Assembly: GCF_900108105.1 (NCBI RefSeq)
Contig: NZ_FNUR01000004.1
Location: 62,001-126,000, forward strand
Length of the DNA stretch: 64,000 nt
Origin: Butyrivibrio sp. Su6
Lineage (GTDB): Bacteria > Bacillota > Clostridia > Lachnospirales > Lachnospiraceae
Direction: 5' to 3'
A model generated the notes under the pieces. It was not told where the DNA came from. It was given only the letters and a program-made list of their open reading frames with translations, and did no database searches. Positions 17,115 to 26,847 of this stretch are shown here, piece by piece; the stretch's first letter is position 1, and each line of letters begins with the position of its first letter. Made by a program: the position numbers and the translations under genes.

Positions 17115-18101
17115 TTACTGCAACACAAGTTTATCCCATGAGTCTGAAGGAATGAGTCCAATATAGGTCTTTCCCTTATTTATGGAAAGTTCCTGTCCAT
17201 CAGAGCTATAGTAATGTGTCATGCCCGTTTCGCTGGCCTTTGACCACATTATAGGTATAACCTTGCCATTAGTTATATAGTAGCCTTTATCTGAACCAAT
17301 AACGTTATATGTAAGATATCCGTTCTTATCAAGCTGCTTGAAAGATACGTTCTGTAAAATAACGTTCTTGAATGTCATAGCCTGTCCATCTTCTGCATCC
17401 TGATGCAAAGCGCCATACTCATAGTAGTCATAGGTTCTGGTCTCAGGATTAAATACAAGCTGGCTCTTATTGTGAGCAAAAGCTCCGGACATATCTACAG
17501 TTCCAGCAACTACATCACTTGGAAGTTCTGTATCTGCTTCGTTAAATAAAAAGTGTGTGCCCCTCTCCATCTGCATATTGTAGGTAGTTGAAATACCACT
17601 TTTTGCAAATCTGTTCACGAGCTCTGAACCAAAGACATACTCAGTGTACTCTGTGGGCTTTCCATTCTTTATTCTGCTAAATCCGCCACTGATGTGCTCA
17701 GCATAAGGCTGTGCAAGATAGGATTTAATGTAAAATGGACCCCCATCATGGATCAAAACAGCATTGTATTCATCAGCTATCATGATGTTAGTTGTTCTGG
17801 TGCTTCTGATGCTTCCAGTCTGCTGAAGATTAGCCCAGTCCTTGTAGAGACACATAAGTCTTGTAATGCGTCCATTAGCTGTACTGTTCATCATCTCATA
17901 AACCACATCAGCTTCTGCTGTTCCATAATGAGCAAGAGCCTTCTTTTCATTATCTACCATGATCGCTACAGGTCTCTGACCAGCAATAGCATCATCCACC
18001 TCAAGTCCTGTAAGCTCTGAAGTCCCCGCATAAACAGTGGTTGACAGAGTCAGCGCCCCAATAATACCAGCAAAAATAGCTACAACATTTTTTACTTTCA
18101 T
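17115..18101 (-). CDS. DUF3048-family exported protein (YerB-like)
   Basis: This 328-residue protein has a signal peptide (1-25, ending VYAG). The mature part has DUF3048 features: RPVAIMVDNEKKA, the region ADVVYEM, TRLMCLY, GSIRSTR and ALIHDGGP-like text, with a C-terminal domain. B. subtilis YerB is a lipoprotein of the same family; here no lipobox cysteine is present, so it is probably secreted or membrane-associated through its leader. The family function is unknown. AGAGGGGA precedes the ATG. It lies between helD and larE in one transcription unit (17 and 15 bp gaps). Confidence 0.8.
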   Translation of the reverse strand: MKVKNVVAIFAGIIGALTLSTTVYAGTSELTGLEVDDAIAGQRPVAIMVDNEKKALAHYGTAEADVVYEMMNSTANGRITRLMCLYKDWANLQQTGSIRSTRTTNIMIADEYNAVLIHDGGPFYIKSYLAQPYAEHISGGFSRIKNGKPTEYTEYVFGSELVNRFAKSGISTTYNMQMERGTHFLFNEADTELPSDVVAGTVDMSGAFAHNKSQLVFNPETRTYDYYEYGALHQDAEDGQAMTFKNVILQNVSFKQLDKNGYLTYNVIGSDKGYYITNGKVIPIMWSKASETGMTHYYSSDGQELSINKGKTYIGLIPSDSWDKLVLQ

Positions 18102-18118
18102 AACATTCCCCTCTTAGA

Positions 18119-20170
18119 TTAAAATTTTTTTAATGTATCAGATAACTTACCACAGGACAATACAACAAGTCTTTGTGTAGCACGGGACATAGCCGTATAC
18201 AGGCAATGTCTTCCCAGTTCTTTGTCCGGATAAGATTCCTGGTCCACATCAGCGAGAATAACATTGTCAAATTCAAGCCCCTTTGCCAATGATAACTCCA
18301 ATAAAACAGCTCCGCTTGATGGAAGAGCATCCTGCTCAGATATTATCTTTATATCTAAACCTTTCAATGACGCACTGATCTTTTCAAGAGAATAGGCATT
18401 TCTACAGATAACAGCCGTTATGCCATCCTTTTTGCCAAACTCATTTATGTGCGCCTTTAATTCCGAATAATACTCGGTTTCTGAACTGCATTCTTTTACA
18501 ATAGTCTTTTCACCGGGCCTCTTAACAGAAGAGACTGACATCTTTTTCTCTGCAGGTAACAAAGATGAAAACATCTCTGTGATCTCCGGAGAACTTCTAT
18601 AGCTTGTCATAAGCGGTAGTTCCACAAATTCTTTGTCGTCTTTTTCTGCCATTTCTTTTATTTCGGCAAAAGAGATCGTGCCTTCGCGAATTGACTGGTA
18701 TTCATCTCCAAGTAGCATAAAACGTGCATTTGGGAAGAATTTTCTAAATACCATCATTTGCGCCATGGTATAATCCTGCACTTCATCGATCATCACATAA
18801 CGCATATTTCTATCACATTCACCTGTAAGCTCCATCTTGGTGTACAGCCATTCAGCCGCTGTAATATGCGATGTTCCAAGAATACGCTGGGCTATATGCA
18901 TAACATTGATAAAACTGCATTTTTTGATGGTTCGAATAGCTCCGCCAAAGTCATTTTCCAGACGATTATTATCTGCATTCTCTGACTTTGCAACGCTGTC
19001 GGACTCATTATCAACGTAATTATCAGAGTTTTTCAGTATATTTTTAGCTCTTTCCAAAAGCTCATCAGATGCAATCTGGAAAAGTCGAACGCCCATAGGA
19101 AACTGACTAAATCTGTTAATAACAGAAAGTACATCTTTTTTGGGCATCACCATGGTTTCTTTTTGAGTTATATCAAAAAAGTCGTCCACTTCCGGAGTAA
19201 GTGTTGGCAATGTATCATGGATCTTTTTGAGGTTCTCTGCCTCTGTGTAGTCGTAGTCGTTATCAATAAACGGAACGCTCACCATATCAAGGAACTCGTG
19301 CCATGTTATGGTAAGTGGATTGGACTCACCCAGATCCGGAAGGACATTGTCAATATAGTCGCGGAACACCGGATTTAAGGTCATAAGGCATACCTGATCA
19401 GGGCGAAGTGTCTTTCTCTTTTGGTAAAAGAGATATGCTATTCTCTGAAGCAAAACAGAAGTTTTTCCACTTCCCGCAATTCCATTTACTAAAAGAACAG
19501 GAACATCCGGATATCTGATGACGGTATTCTGCTCTTTCTGAATAGTTGAAGTAATTGCCTGCATTTTATCTGATCGTATCTGTGATAAGGACTGCAGGAG
19601 CATAGGGTCTTCAATAGCGATCTGGGTGTCAAAATAAGAAAGAAGCTTATCTTTCTTTAGGTCAAACTGCCTACGAAGCTTTAAATCCACAGGAATCTGC
19701 CTGTCCTCAACAGTATAGTGAGTGCTGCCCATTTCCTGATTATAGTAAACTTCAGCAATAGGAGATCTCCAGTCAACTACCATCTGATCATAACCATTCT
19801 CAGAAATGGCCGCTCTTCCAATGTAGTAGCTTTCAGGCTCCTCAGATGGGTCAAACTGAAGCTCTATCTTGGCAAAATAAGGGGATTCAAGCAGTTTGTT
19901 CACTGTATCCAAACGCTTTCCCAACGAGGAACTCTCTACGTTATAGGTATCAATATAGCGATTCCATACCTCGATCTCCGCAAGAGTTTCCATTGTTGTC
20001 TCTATATCTGCATAATCAAAACGGATATTATCGCGTATATCATTCTTATCATCCACTGCCTTTTCATCAAGCGCAGCTATCTGATCTTCAAGTTTTTTCT
20101 TCATTTCCAAGAGCTTATCATAAACTAATGTCAGATGCTCCTGTTCTTTAATAAGTATTTCTTTTTCCAT
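18119..20170 (-). CDS. helD: HelD-like superfamily 1 helicase (RNA polymerase recycling)
   Basis: This 683-residue protein starts with a long coiled-coil arm (1-100), which HelD uses to enter the RNA polymerase channels. Then come DWRSPIAEVYYN, Walker A GIAGSGKTS (230-238), the Walker B region MIDEVQDYT (near 455), and the C-terminal LELSLAKGLEFDNV and YTAMSRA motifs of UvrD-type helicases. HelD removes stalled RNA polymerase from nucleic acid. The ATG at 20170 has AAGGTGAG upstream; the frame could be extended 3 codons to a GTG inside that site. It is the first gene of a three-gene unit. Confidence 0.85.
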   Translation of the reverse strand: MEKEILIKEQEHLTLVYDKLLEMKKKLEDQIAALDEKAVDDKNDIRDNIRFDYADIETTMETLAEIEVWNRYIDTYNVESSSLGKRLDTVNKLLESPYFAKIELQFDPSEEPESYYIGRAAISENGYDQMVVDWRSPIAEVYYNQEMGSTHYTVEDRQIPVDLKLRRQFDLKKDKLLSYFDTQIAIEDPMLLQSLSQIRSDKMQAITSTIQKEQNTVIRYPDVPVLLVNGIAGSGKTSVLLQRIAYLFYQKRKTLRPDQVCLMTLNPVFRDYIDNVLPDLGESNPLTITWHEFLDMVSVPFIDNDYDYTEAENLKKIHDTLPTLTPEVDDFFDITQKETMVMPKKDVLSVINRFSQFPMGVRLFQIASDELLERAKNILKNSDNYVDNESDSVAKSENADNNRLENDFGGAIRTIKKCSFINVMHIAQRILGTSHITAAEWLYTKMELTGECDRNMRYVMIDEVQDYTMAQMMVFRKFFPNARFMLLGDEYQSIREGTISFAEIKEMAEKDDKEFVELPLMTSYRSSPEITEMFSSLLPAEKKMSVSSVKRPGEKTIVKECSSETEYYSELKAHINEFGKKDGITAVICRNAYSLEKISASLKGLDIKIISEQDALPSSGAVLLELSLAKGLEFDNVILADVDQESYPDKELGRHCLYTAMSRATQRLVVLSCGKLSDTLKKF

Positions 20171-20223
20171 AAATCTCACCTTAAAATTACAAAAAAGTCG
20201 CTGGTATCTTTTAAGTATACCAT

Positions 20224-20259
20224 AGAAAAAATAAGACCGGAAACTAAGGATTCCGGTCT
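20224..20259 (-). terminator. Intrinsic terminator of the amino-acid ABC operon
   Basis: On the minus strand AGACCGGAA (20251-20259 complement) pairs with TTCCGGTCT across an 8-base loop and is followed by TATTTTTTC. It lies 8 bp after the stop of the ATPase gene. Confidence 0.85.
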
Positions 20260-20266
20260 AAATAAA

Positions 20267-21019
20267 TCACATATGATAATTAAGTAAAAACTGCTTTGTT
20301 CGCTCATTCTGAGGATTATCAATTATCTGGGATGGACTGCCCTTTTCAGCAATAACGCCTTCATCCATGAAAATAATCTCATCTGAAACATCTTTTGCAA
20401 ATTCTATCTCATGGGTAACAATTATCATCGTTGTTTCCTGCTGTGCAAGCTCTTTTATAACCTTAAGAACTTCTCCTGTCAGTTCCGGATCGAGTGCTGA
20501 CGTAGGTTCATCAAAGCATAGAATATCCGGTTTAAGAGCAAGAGCCCTTGCAATAGCCACTCTCTGTTGTTGTCCACCTGATAGCTGATGGGGATAATTG
20601 TCCATTCTGTCCAGCAATCCCATCTTACTTAGAATTGCTTTTCCTTCCACTAGCAGCTCTGTCTTGTCTTTTTCAGGCTTAAGTATCCCCGGAGCAAGGA
20701 TAACATTCTCAAGAGCTGTGTATTGAGGAAAAAGGTTGAACTGCTGAAAAACCATGCCGAAGTGAAGCCTTTTCTCTCTAAGCTCTTTTTCGCTGGAAAC
20801 AGGATTTTTACCATCAAATAAAAGCTCTCCATTTACACTGATAGTGCCGCCGTCCGGTGTTTCAAGGAAATTGAGGCACCTTAAAAGAGTAGTTTTTCCG
20901 CTTCCTGACCTTCCAAGGATCGAAAGGGTCTTTCCTTTTTCAAGATCAAAGCTTATATCCTTCAGAATTTCTGTATTATCAAAACTTTTTGTTATATTTT
21001 TTACTTCGAGTATTGCCAT
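20267..21019 (-). CDS. Polar amino-acid ABC transporter ATP-binding protein (GlnQ/HisP type)
   Basis: This 250-residue ATPase has Walker A GRSGSGKTT (near 36), Q-loop VFQQFNLFPQ, signature LSGGQQQR, Walker B ILCFDEPTSALD and the switch VTHEIEFA. It powers uptake of a polar amino acid together with the permease and binding protein encoded directly upstream. The ATG at 21019 is preferred; the extra three codons to a GTG at 21028 lie in the ribosome-site region. It is the last gene of the operon, followed by a terminator. Confidence 0.9.
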   Translation of the reverse strand: MAILEVKNITKSFDNTEILKDISFDLEKGKTLSILGRSGSGKTTLLRCLNFLETPDGGTISVNGELLFDGKNPVSSEKELREKRLHFGMVFQQFNLFPQYTALENVILAPGILKPEKDKTELLVEGKAILSKMGLLDRMDNYPHQLSGGQQQRVAIARALALKPDILCFDEPTSALDPELTGEVLKVIKELAQQETTMIIVTHEIEFAKDVSDEIIFMDEGVIAEKGSPSQIIDNPQNERTKQFLLNYHM

Positions 21020-21038
21020 AAAACGCACCGCCTAACGA

Positions 21039-21695
21039 TCACTTAAAATAATCCAGTTTCTTTTCAATATATCCGAAAAGAAGTGTCAAAAGTCCGCTGA
21101 ATATCAGATAGAATACACCTGTATAAAACAGAGGCCAGATTATTCCACTACTTTTGATAAAGCGCTCTCCCTCCCAAATTATCTCGTAGAACGCAATAAC
21201 CCTGGCTAAAGAAGTATCTTTCACCAAGGTAATAACTTCGTTGGATATAGGTGGCACAATTCTCTTTACTACCTGTAAGAGTATTATTTTGAAAAAGGTC
21301 TGTGTTTTTGTAAGACCAAGAACAGCTGCAGCCTCATGCTGCCCCTTAGGAATAGACTGAATTCCGCCCCTGAATATTTCACTAAAATAACATGCGTAAT
21401 TAAATACAAAGGCTACCAAAGCGGCTGTGAACCTTCCTGTTGATCCGGAGCCCCATAGGTTATTTCCAAAGAAAATGCCAGGGCCATAAAAGATAACAAG
21501 AAGCTGTAACATAAGAGGCGTACCTCTGACTACCCATATAATGAATCTTATGGGCAGTCTTATAAACGCACGTCTGCTCATTGAGCCAAGACTTATCAAA
21601 AGCCCCAGCGGCAATGAAAAAACAAGCGTAAGAATGAAGAGTTTTAATGTACCTAAAAAACCCCCAAGAAGTGATAAAGTAACTGTTGAAAACAT
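21039..21695 (-). CDS. Polar amino-acid ABC transporter permease
   Basis: This 218-residue permease has about five membrane helices and the typical EAA-loop region GQHEAAAVLGLTKTQTF, which contacts the ATPase. VVRGTPLMLQL is the conserved helix of the HisM/GlnP family. A single permease gene suggests a homodimeric channel. It lies 20 bp after the binding-protein gene and 19 bp before the ATPase gene, with AAAGGA upstream of ATG. The substrate is probably a polar or acidic amino acid, or cystine; the sequence does not decide. Confidence 0.9.
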   Translation of the reverse strand: MFSTVTLSLLGGFLGTLKLFILTLVFSLPLGLLISLGSMSRRAFIRLPIRFIIWVVRGTPLMLQLLVIFYGPGIFFGNNLWGSGSTGRFTAALVAFVFNYACYFSEIFRGGIQSIPKGQHEAAAVLGLTKTQTFFKIILLQVVKRIVPPISNEVITLVKDTSLARVIAFYEIIWEGERFIKSSGIIWPLFYTGVFYLIFSGLLTLLFGYIEKKLDYFK

Positions 21696-21715
21696 ATATT
21701 GATATTCCTTTAATA

Positions 21716-22540
21716 TTACTGCTCTACAAGTGCGTCCTGAACACCATATTTTGTGGCTATTTCTTTCATTGTACCATTAGCATAAAGACTCTTCATCTCA
21801 TCGTTTATAAATGCTGCAAGATCTGAGTCTTTTCTGCATCCAATTCCATATTCTTCTGTTGTAAGCTCAACAGTGTGTGTAAGATCAGCATATCCTGTTC
21901 CTTCACCAACCATTGCTCCTGCCATCAAAAGATCGATAATGCATGCATCTGATGTCCCTGCTGCAACTTCCATAACAGCGTCAGCCTGTGACTTAAGCGC
22001 TGTTGTGTTAAAATTGTTTTCTCTTGCTGCAGCCTCTCCTGCAGAGCCTGACTCAACAGCAAAAGTAAGGTCAGCCAAAGATTCAAGTGTGCTGTATTTA
22101 TCAGCATCTTCCGCTTTAACAATCACAACCTGTGCATTATTGCAATATGCATTAGTACAATTCATTGAGCTTGTAACTTCAGGTGTGAGTGTCATACCAT
22201 TCCATACGACATCAATTGACTTGTTATTGAGCTCAAGAAGCTTGTTATCCCAATCGATCTCTACAAACTCTGCCTCTACCCCGAGAGCTTTTGCAATCTC
22301 TTTTGCCATATCGGCATCAAATCCGATCCACTCTCCGTTGTCGTCTTTATAATCCATAGGCGCAAAGTCCGTGATACCAACAATAAGTTTCCCTTTTCCC
22401 TTAATATACTCAAGATCGCTCTCTGTAGATACGCTCTCTGTAGCACTTTCTGCTTTTTCTGTAGCAGCTGCCTGTCCGCATGCTGTAAACATCATAACTG
22501 TAGTTAAAGCCATAAGCACAGATACAAATTTCTTTTTCAT
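21716..22540 (-). CDS. Amino-acid ABC transporter substrate-binding lipoprotein (SBP_bac_3)
   Basis: This 274-residue lipoprotein starts at the ATG with AGAGGG upstream; the longer frame to 22564 lacks one. The signal sequence ends TACGQ, with the lipidated cysteine at about residue 21. KGKLIVGITDFAPMDY and WIGFDADMAKEIAKALG are the hallmarks of family 3 binding proteins. The conserved DVVWNGMTLTPE strand binds the ligand amino group. It is the first gene of the importer operon, so it is expected to be the most abundant product. Confidence 0.9.
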   Translation of the reverse strand: MKKKFVSVLMALTTVMMFTACGQAAATEKAESATESVSTESDLEYIKGKGKLIVGITDFAPMDYKDDNGEWIGFDADMAKEIAKALGVEAEFVEIDWDNKLLELNNKSIDVVWNGMTLTPEVTSSMNCTNAYCNNAQVVIVKAEDADKYSTLESLADLTFAVESGSAGEAAARENNFNTTALKSQADAVMEVAAGTSDACIIDLLMAGAMVGEGTGYADLTHTVELTTEEYGIGCRKDSDLAAFINDEMKSLYANGTMKEIATKYGVQDALVEQ

Positions 22541-22770
22541 GATATCCCTCTTTCCAAATAACAATTTACTCTGCTTTTACTTTACCACATTATCATACTA
22601 AATTGTCCGTGTAAAGAAGACTTTTATAAAAAAGAAAAATCTTTTAGGTCATTCTACGTTATAAAATTTGTTGTCAACAAACGGATGCTGTACAAATTTT
22701 GAACTGGGTAATATAATTTTATGTTATAATATTGTAAGCAATTTAAATTATTATCTAAAAAGGAGACAAC

Positions 22771-24582
22771 ATGATTTTCAATATTGCAATAATACTGATA
22801 ACTCTTCTGTACATCGTCATTTTAGAGTTATCAAAAAATGTCCTTGCAGGATGGGCCATTGCAGTAATAGCTGCAGTACTGATGCTTGCACTAAAAAACA
22901 CGATCATGAAAAAAATAACACATAAGTCCCTTTCCACTTGCCTTATGTGGCTCGTTTTTATAGCTATTCTGGTACTGAACTACAAACTAACTGCTCCTCC
23001 ATTTAAAAGAGTTCCTGCTGTTGACAACAAGAATCCCGAAATCACAGAAGAAATAACTATTGATCAGGGTGTCTTAACCGGCGTGTACAATGCAGACAGA
23101 TCAGTAAAAGTCTACGCAGGTATTCCTTACGCAGCACCTCCTGTAGGTGATCTGCGCTTTAAAGAGCCCCAGGCGCCCCTGCCATGGGATGGCATACTTG
23201 CATGCGATCACTTTGGTCCTATGGCTATGCAGCCAAGGAGTTCAGCTCTCTATGATTCTCTTTCCCACATTATTGGATGGAATGACTACCGCATAAAATT
23301 CGGGGATGAATATCGCGAAGAAATGAGCGAAGACTGCCTTTATCTTAATGTCTTTTCACCGGAGAAAGAGTCTGATGAACTCCTGCCTGTCATATTCTAT
23401 ATTCACGGTGGATCCCTAACTACCGGGCAGCCTTCCTATACTGAGTATCGCGGAGAAGATCTGGCTAAAAAAGGTGTAGTCTTCGTTAACTGCGCATACC
23501 GCCTTGGTGTTTTTGGTTACTATGCCTCTGATGATCTAAAGGCAGAGTCTCCAAATGGCACAACCGGTAACTACGGTCTTTTAGATCAGATAGCCGCCCT
23601 TAAATGGGTACGAGATAATATTGAAGCTTTCGGTGGAGACCCTGACAGGATTACAATTGCAGGCGAATCTGCGGGCGCTTCCAGTGTTAATGCAATTTGC
23701 GTATCGCCACTTACAGATGGATTATTCAAGTATGCAATCGCTGAGTCCAGTGGCATTGTGGCCAAAAAGCCTTTCCATACCTTCAGGTCCTACGATGAAG
23801 CTATAGAACAGGGCAATATTGTAAAAGAGGAATTCTCTGTCTCCTCTTCTGATGAGTTAAGAAGCATTCCTGCTGAAAAGCTCGTTAAAACTTCTGCTAA
23901 CAACTCGGCCATGACACTTGACGGCTACGCTATAAAAGAAATGCCTTACCTTACGTATGAAAAAGGCGAAAATCACGAGAAAGCTCTTTTAAACGGCTTT
24001 AATTTAAAAGAAGCTGATGCGTTTATGCTTGAAACAAAAGCCACTAAAGAAAACTACGTTGACCTCATTGCAGAGGATCTTGGAAGCTATGCCGAGAAAA
24101 TGGCTGCCGTGGTCCCATATGACGCAGTTGAAAGAGATGAATATATCATTATCGATAAAAAAGGTGAGGCAAAAGGCTCATTAGATGCAGTCTACAGCGC
24201 TATGTGGTTCACTTATTCCCACTATGTATGGACTAATTATATGATCCAGCAAAACAGGCCTGTTTACGAATACTATTTCACAAAGACAAACAGCAGAATT
24301 TCCAACCATCACGCAGGGGAACTTCCTTACGCCTACGGAAATCTTCACAGACATGCCGATAATTATGATGAGAGCGATTTTGAGCTTTCAGAGATAATGC
24401 AGAACTACTGGGTAAACTTTGTAAAAACCGGAAATCCAAATGGAGAAGGGCTCCCTGAGTGGCCTTTAATAACTTCTGACAGCCAGCTTCTTTTACAATT
24501 AGATAGTAAAATAGGGCCCGTAGAGGACCCCAATTTACCACTTTATGAAGTTATTGATCATTACATGGAGAGCCAGGAATAA
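22771..24582 (+). CDS. Type-B carboxylesterase/lipase with N-terminal membrane segments
   Basis: This is a 603-residue protein. Three hydrophobic segments (about 2-20, 25-42, 52-70) anchor a type-B carboxylesterase domain (about 90-600). EDCLYLNVFSP and YIHGGSLTTG form the oxyanion region; the nucleophile is S300 in AGESAGASS. An acidic residue and the C-terminal HAGELPYAYGN histidine complete the triad. Relatives include para-nitrobenzyl esterases and hydrolases that remove acyl groups from xylan or phenolic esters. A membrane-anchored form with three helices is unusual. Its stop is 3 bp from the stop of the convergent helicase gene. AAAGGAG precedes the ATG. Confidence 0.8.
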   Translation: MIFNIAIILITLLYIVILELSKNVLAGWAIAVIAAVLMLALKNTIMKKITHKSLSTCLMWLVFIAILVLNYKLTAPPFKRVPAVDNKNPEITEEITIDQGVLTGVYNADRSVKVYAGIPYAAPPVGDLRFKEPQAPLPWDGILACDHFGPMAMQPRSSALYDSLSHIIGWNDYRIKFGDEYREEMSEDCLYLNVFSPEKESDELLPVIFYIHGGSLTTGQPSYTEYRGEDLAKKGVVFVNCAYRLGVFGYYASDDLKAESPNGTTGNYGLLDQIAALKWVRDNIEAFGGDPDRITIAGESAGASSVNAICVSPLTDGLFKYAIAESSGIVAKKPFHTFRSYDEAIEQGNIVKEEFSVSSSDELRSIPAEKLVKTSANNSAMTLDGYAIKEMPYLTYEKGENHEKALLNGFNLKEADAFMLETKATKENYVDLIAEDLGSYAEKMAAVVPYDAVERDEYIIIDKKGEAKGSLDAVYSAMWFTYSHYVWTNYMIQQNRPVYEYYFTKTNSRISNHHAGELPYAYGNLHRHADNYDESDFELSEIMQNYWVNFVKTGNPNGEGLPEWPLITSDSQLLLQLDSKIGPVEDPNLPLYEVIDHYMESQE

Positions 24583-24585
24583 TGC

Positions 24586-26745
24586 TTAATCTTCAAGACT
24601 CATTCCCATGCTAAACGCAACAGGGAACATGAATTTTTTCCTGGTCTTGTCATCAAATTCAACGACAAACTTTGTTGGGATCTCATCTTCATCCCAATCA
24701 ACATCGATGATCGTTCCGGAGCCATATTTAGTCTGGACTACACGGTCACCTATAACAAGATTAGAAGGCACATTTTCTAAGGAAAGTGGAGCCTTCTTTT
24801 GCTTCAGGTAGGAAATTGGCTTTTTAAGCTCGTTGCCTACCTTCTTCTTGCTCTTTTTTACAGGTATTTCCTGTTCTTCGTCGGCCCATTTTTCCTTGGG
24901 ACAGAGCTCACCAACAAATACAGAAGGCTTGTCTTTATATTTAAATATGATCAGTTTATCCTTTGCTCTGGTCACTCCAACGTAGAATATTCGTCTCTCT
25001 TCCTCGTTTTCTCTTTTCTCCTCAGGAGTTGCTGTAGCAAAAGATTTAATGATCTTACCAGGAAATACGCCATTTACCACATCCATCAGGATAACTGTGT
25101 CATACTCAAGTCCCTTACTTGAGTGAATTGTCGAAAGAATTAGCTTACTTTTATAGTTCTCTTTTTTCTGAGTAAGAGTATTTTTCAGTTCTTCAAGCCT
25201 ATCAAGGAATCCTGCTATAGTACTTTCGTTTTTGGCGAGCATTTTCAAAGTAAACAGCTTATTGTCATCTATATTGTTATCCTTTAGATACTCTCCATAG
25301 CCCATGAACTTTTGAATCCTGCCTATTGCTTTTGCAGGTGTTTCCTGGGCCATATGCATAAAATGAGTCCTTAATGACCTGACATTTCCAAGGATACGTT
25401 TGTTTATATCAATCTCTTCTGCAGCATCAAGAATCCCGCAGTGCCTTCGGTCAGCGATATCGCACATTAAAAGAGCGTCCTGCTTGCGAAGGAAGGTTTG
25501 GAACTTGAAATATATTTTTAAGAAAAGCTCCGGATCCATTGGACTTAATGCAAATTTGAGCATGTTCTCAACATCCACAACTACTCTGTGGCTAAAAAAG
25601 GCCATATCGGAGCTCTTTATCCTGTAATCAACATTTTCTCTCTCCAGAATGTCAACCAAAGGTAAAATGCACTCATTATCTCTATAAAGAACTGCAGTCT
25701 GAACCGAGATATTTCTGGCAATGTCCAAAAGAAAACTATATTGGGATTCTCTGCTGTTTAAAGTGACATAGCTTATATCCGCGCCTTCATCCCTTGCTGC
25801 TGTCATGTGTTTTTTGTGGCGATTAAAATTCTTCTGGATAAACCTGTCAGCTGTCTCTACTATTTTTGCATTTGATCTGTAATTCTTGTCCATTACAAGG
25901 ACTTTCGCGCCCACATGCTCTTTTTCAAAGTTCAAAAGAGCTTCCGGATAAGCAGCCCTGAATCCATATATGCTCTGATCCTCATCTCCGACCATGAACA
26001 GATTCCCGCTTTTTCCGGCCAAAAGAGCTATGATCATATGCTGTATTTTGGATGTATCCTGCGCTTCATCCACACAGATATATCTGTACTTGTCGCGGTA
26101 GAATTTAAGTAGATCCGGCGTGTTTTTAAGCATCCTGTAAGCATATATCATCTGATCATCATAATCCATGAGGCTCCTTGCTTTAAGCTCCTTATTATAT
26201 GCTTCATAGATCTTCAGTAGTTCCAAGCCCTCATCTTTTCCGAGTTTTTCTATGGCATCTTTATCAAGGCACATATTTTTACAATAAGTTATAAGTGTCC
26301 TCACAGCCTTGATATCGCTCTCTGTTGGATAATCGTTCATAACCTTGACATAAATATCTGTCAGGATTTTTCCGGATATCTTTTCATCTGTTATGAGTTC
26401 AAAAGAGGTTTTGCCTATAAGCCTCGCATAATGGCTGATTATCTTGGCACATATGCCGTTAATTGTTCGAAATTCAAGATTTCTTGCCGCTTCCTCTCCG
26501 AACACCTTAACAAATCTCTCAGCCATATCTCTTGTTGCTGCGACTGTATATGTAAGTGTAAGTATATTCTCCGGCGGTATTTCTTTTACCATAAGCATAT
26601 AACCGAGCCTATGCACAAGAACTGTAGTCTTACCGCTTCCCGGAACAGCCAGCAAAAGCACCGGTCCCTCTACTGTTTTAACCGCTTCAAGCTGCTGTTC
26701 ATTAAGTTTAGCTGTATAATTTTCAAAAAAATATTTCTCGTCCAT
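24586..26745 (-). CDS. UvrD/PcrA-like DNA helicase
   Basis: This 719-residue superfamily 1A helicase has Walker A AVPGSGKTT near residue 36, motif Ia LTLTYTVAAT, Walker B CVDEAQDTS, motif III GDEDQSIYGFRAA, motif IV, motif V STIHSSKGLEYDTV and motif VI FYVGVTRAKD. The C-terminal 60 residues (GDRVVQTKYGSGTIIDVD) resemble the Tudor-like domain through which PcrA binds RNA polymerase. It probably unwinds DNA in repair and transcription-replication conflicts. It could be PcrA itself or a paralogue. Only a weak ribosome site is seen. It is convergent with the esterase gene at 3 bp. Confidence 0.85.
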   Translation of the reverse strand: MDEKYFFENYTAKLNEQQLEAVKTVEGPVLLLAVPGSGKTTVLVHRLGYMLMVKEIPPENILTLTYTVAATRDMAERFVKVFGEEAARNLEFRTINGICAKIISHYARLIGKTSFELITDEKISGKILTDIYVKVMNDYPTESDIKAVRTLITYCKNMCLDKDAIEKLGKDEGLELLKIYEAYNKELKARSLMDYDDQMIYAYRMLKNTPDLLKFYRDKYRYICVDEAQDTSKIQHMIIALLAGKSGNLFMVGDEDQSIYGFRAAYPEALLNFEKEHVGAKVLVMDKNYRSNAKIVETADRFIQKNFNRHKKHMTAARDEGADISYVTLNSRESQYSFLLDIARNISVQTAVLYRDNECILPLVDILERENVDYRIKSSDMAFFSHRVVVDVENMLKFALSPMDPELFLKIYFKFQTFLRKQDALLMCDIADRRHCGILDAAEEIDINKRILGNVRSLRTHFMHMAQETPAKAIGRIQKFMGYGEYLKDNNIDDNKLFTLKMLAKNESTIAGFLDRLEELKNTLTQKKENYKSKLILSTIHSSKGLEYDTVILMDVVNGVFPGKIIKSFATATPEEKRENEEERRIFYVGVTRAKDKLIIFKYKDKPSVFVGELCPKEKWADEEQEIPVKKSKKKVGNELKKPISYLKQKKAPLSLENVPSNLVIGDRVVQTKYGSGTIIDVDWDEDEIPTKFVVEFDDKTRKKFMFPVAFSMGMSLED

Positions 26746-26785
26746 GGTGTCTACTATACAATAATAATCGCAGCTAGTGAAGTAA

Positions 26786-26830
26786 TAAAAAAGCTATATA
26801 TAACATATATATGATATGTTATATATAGCT
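26786..26830 (-). terminator. Perfect AT-rich hairpin terminator after the flotillin gene
   Basis: Arms 26792-26808 and 26814-26830 pair perfectly over 17 bp with a 5-base loop. On the minus strand TTTTTTATT follows. It ends the flotillin transcript and also lies upstream of the helicase start. Almost all pairs are A-T, apart from AGCT at the base. Confidence 0.85.
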
Positions 26831-26847
26831 CAAAATACTTATTTCAT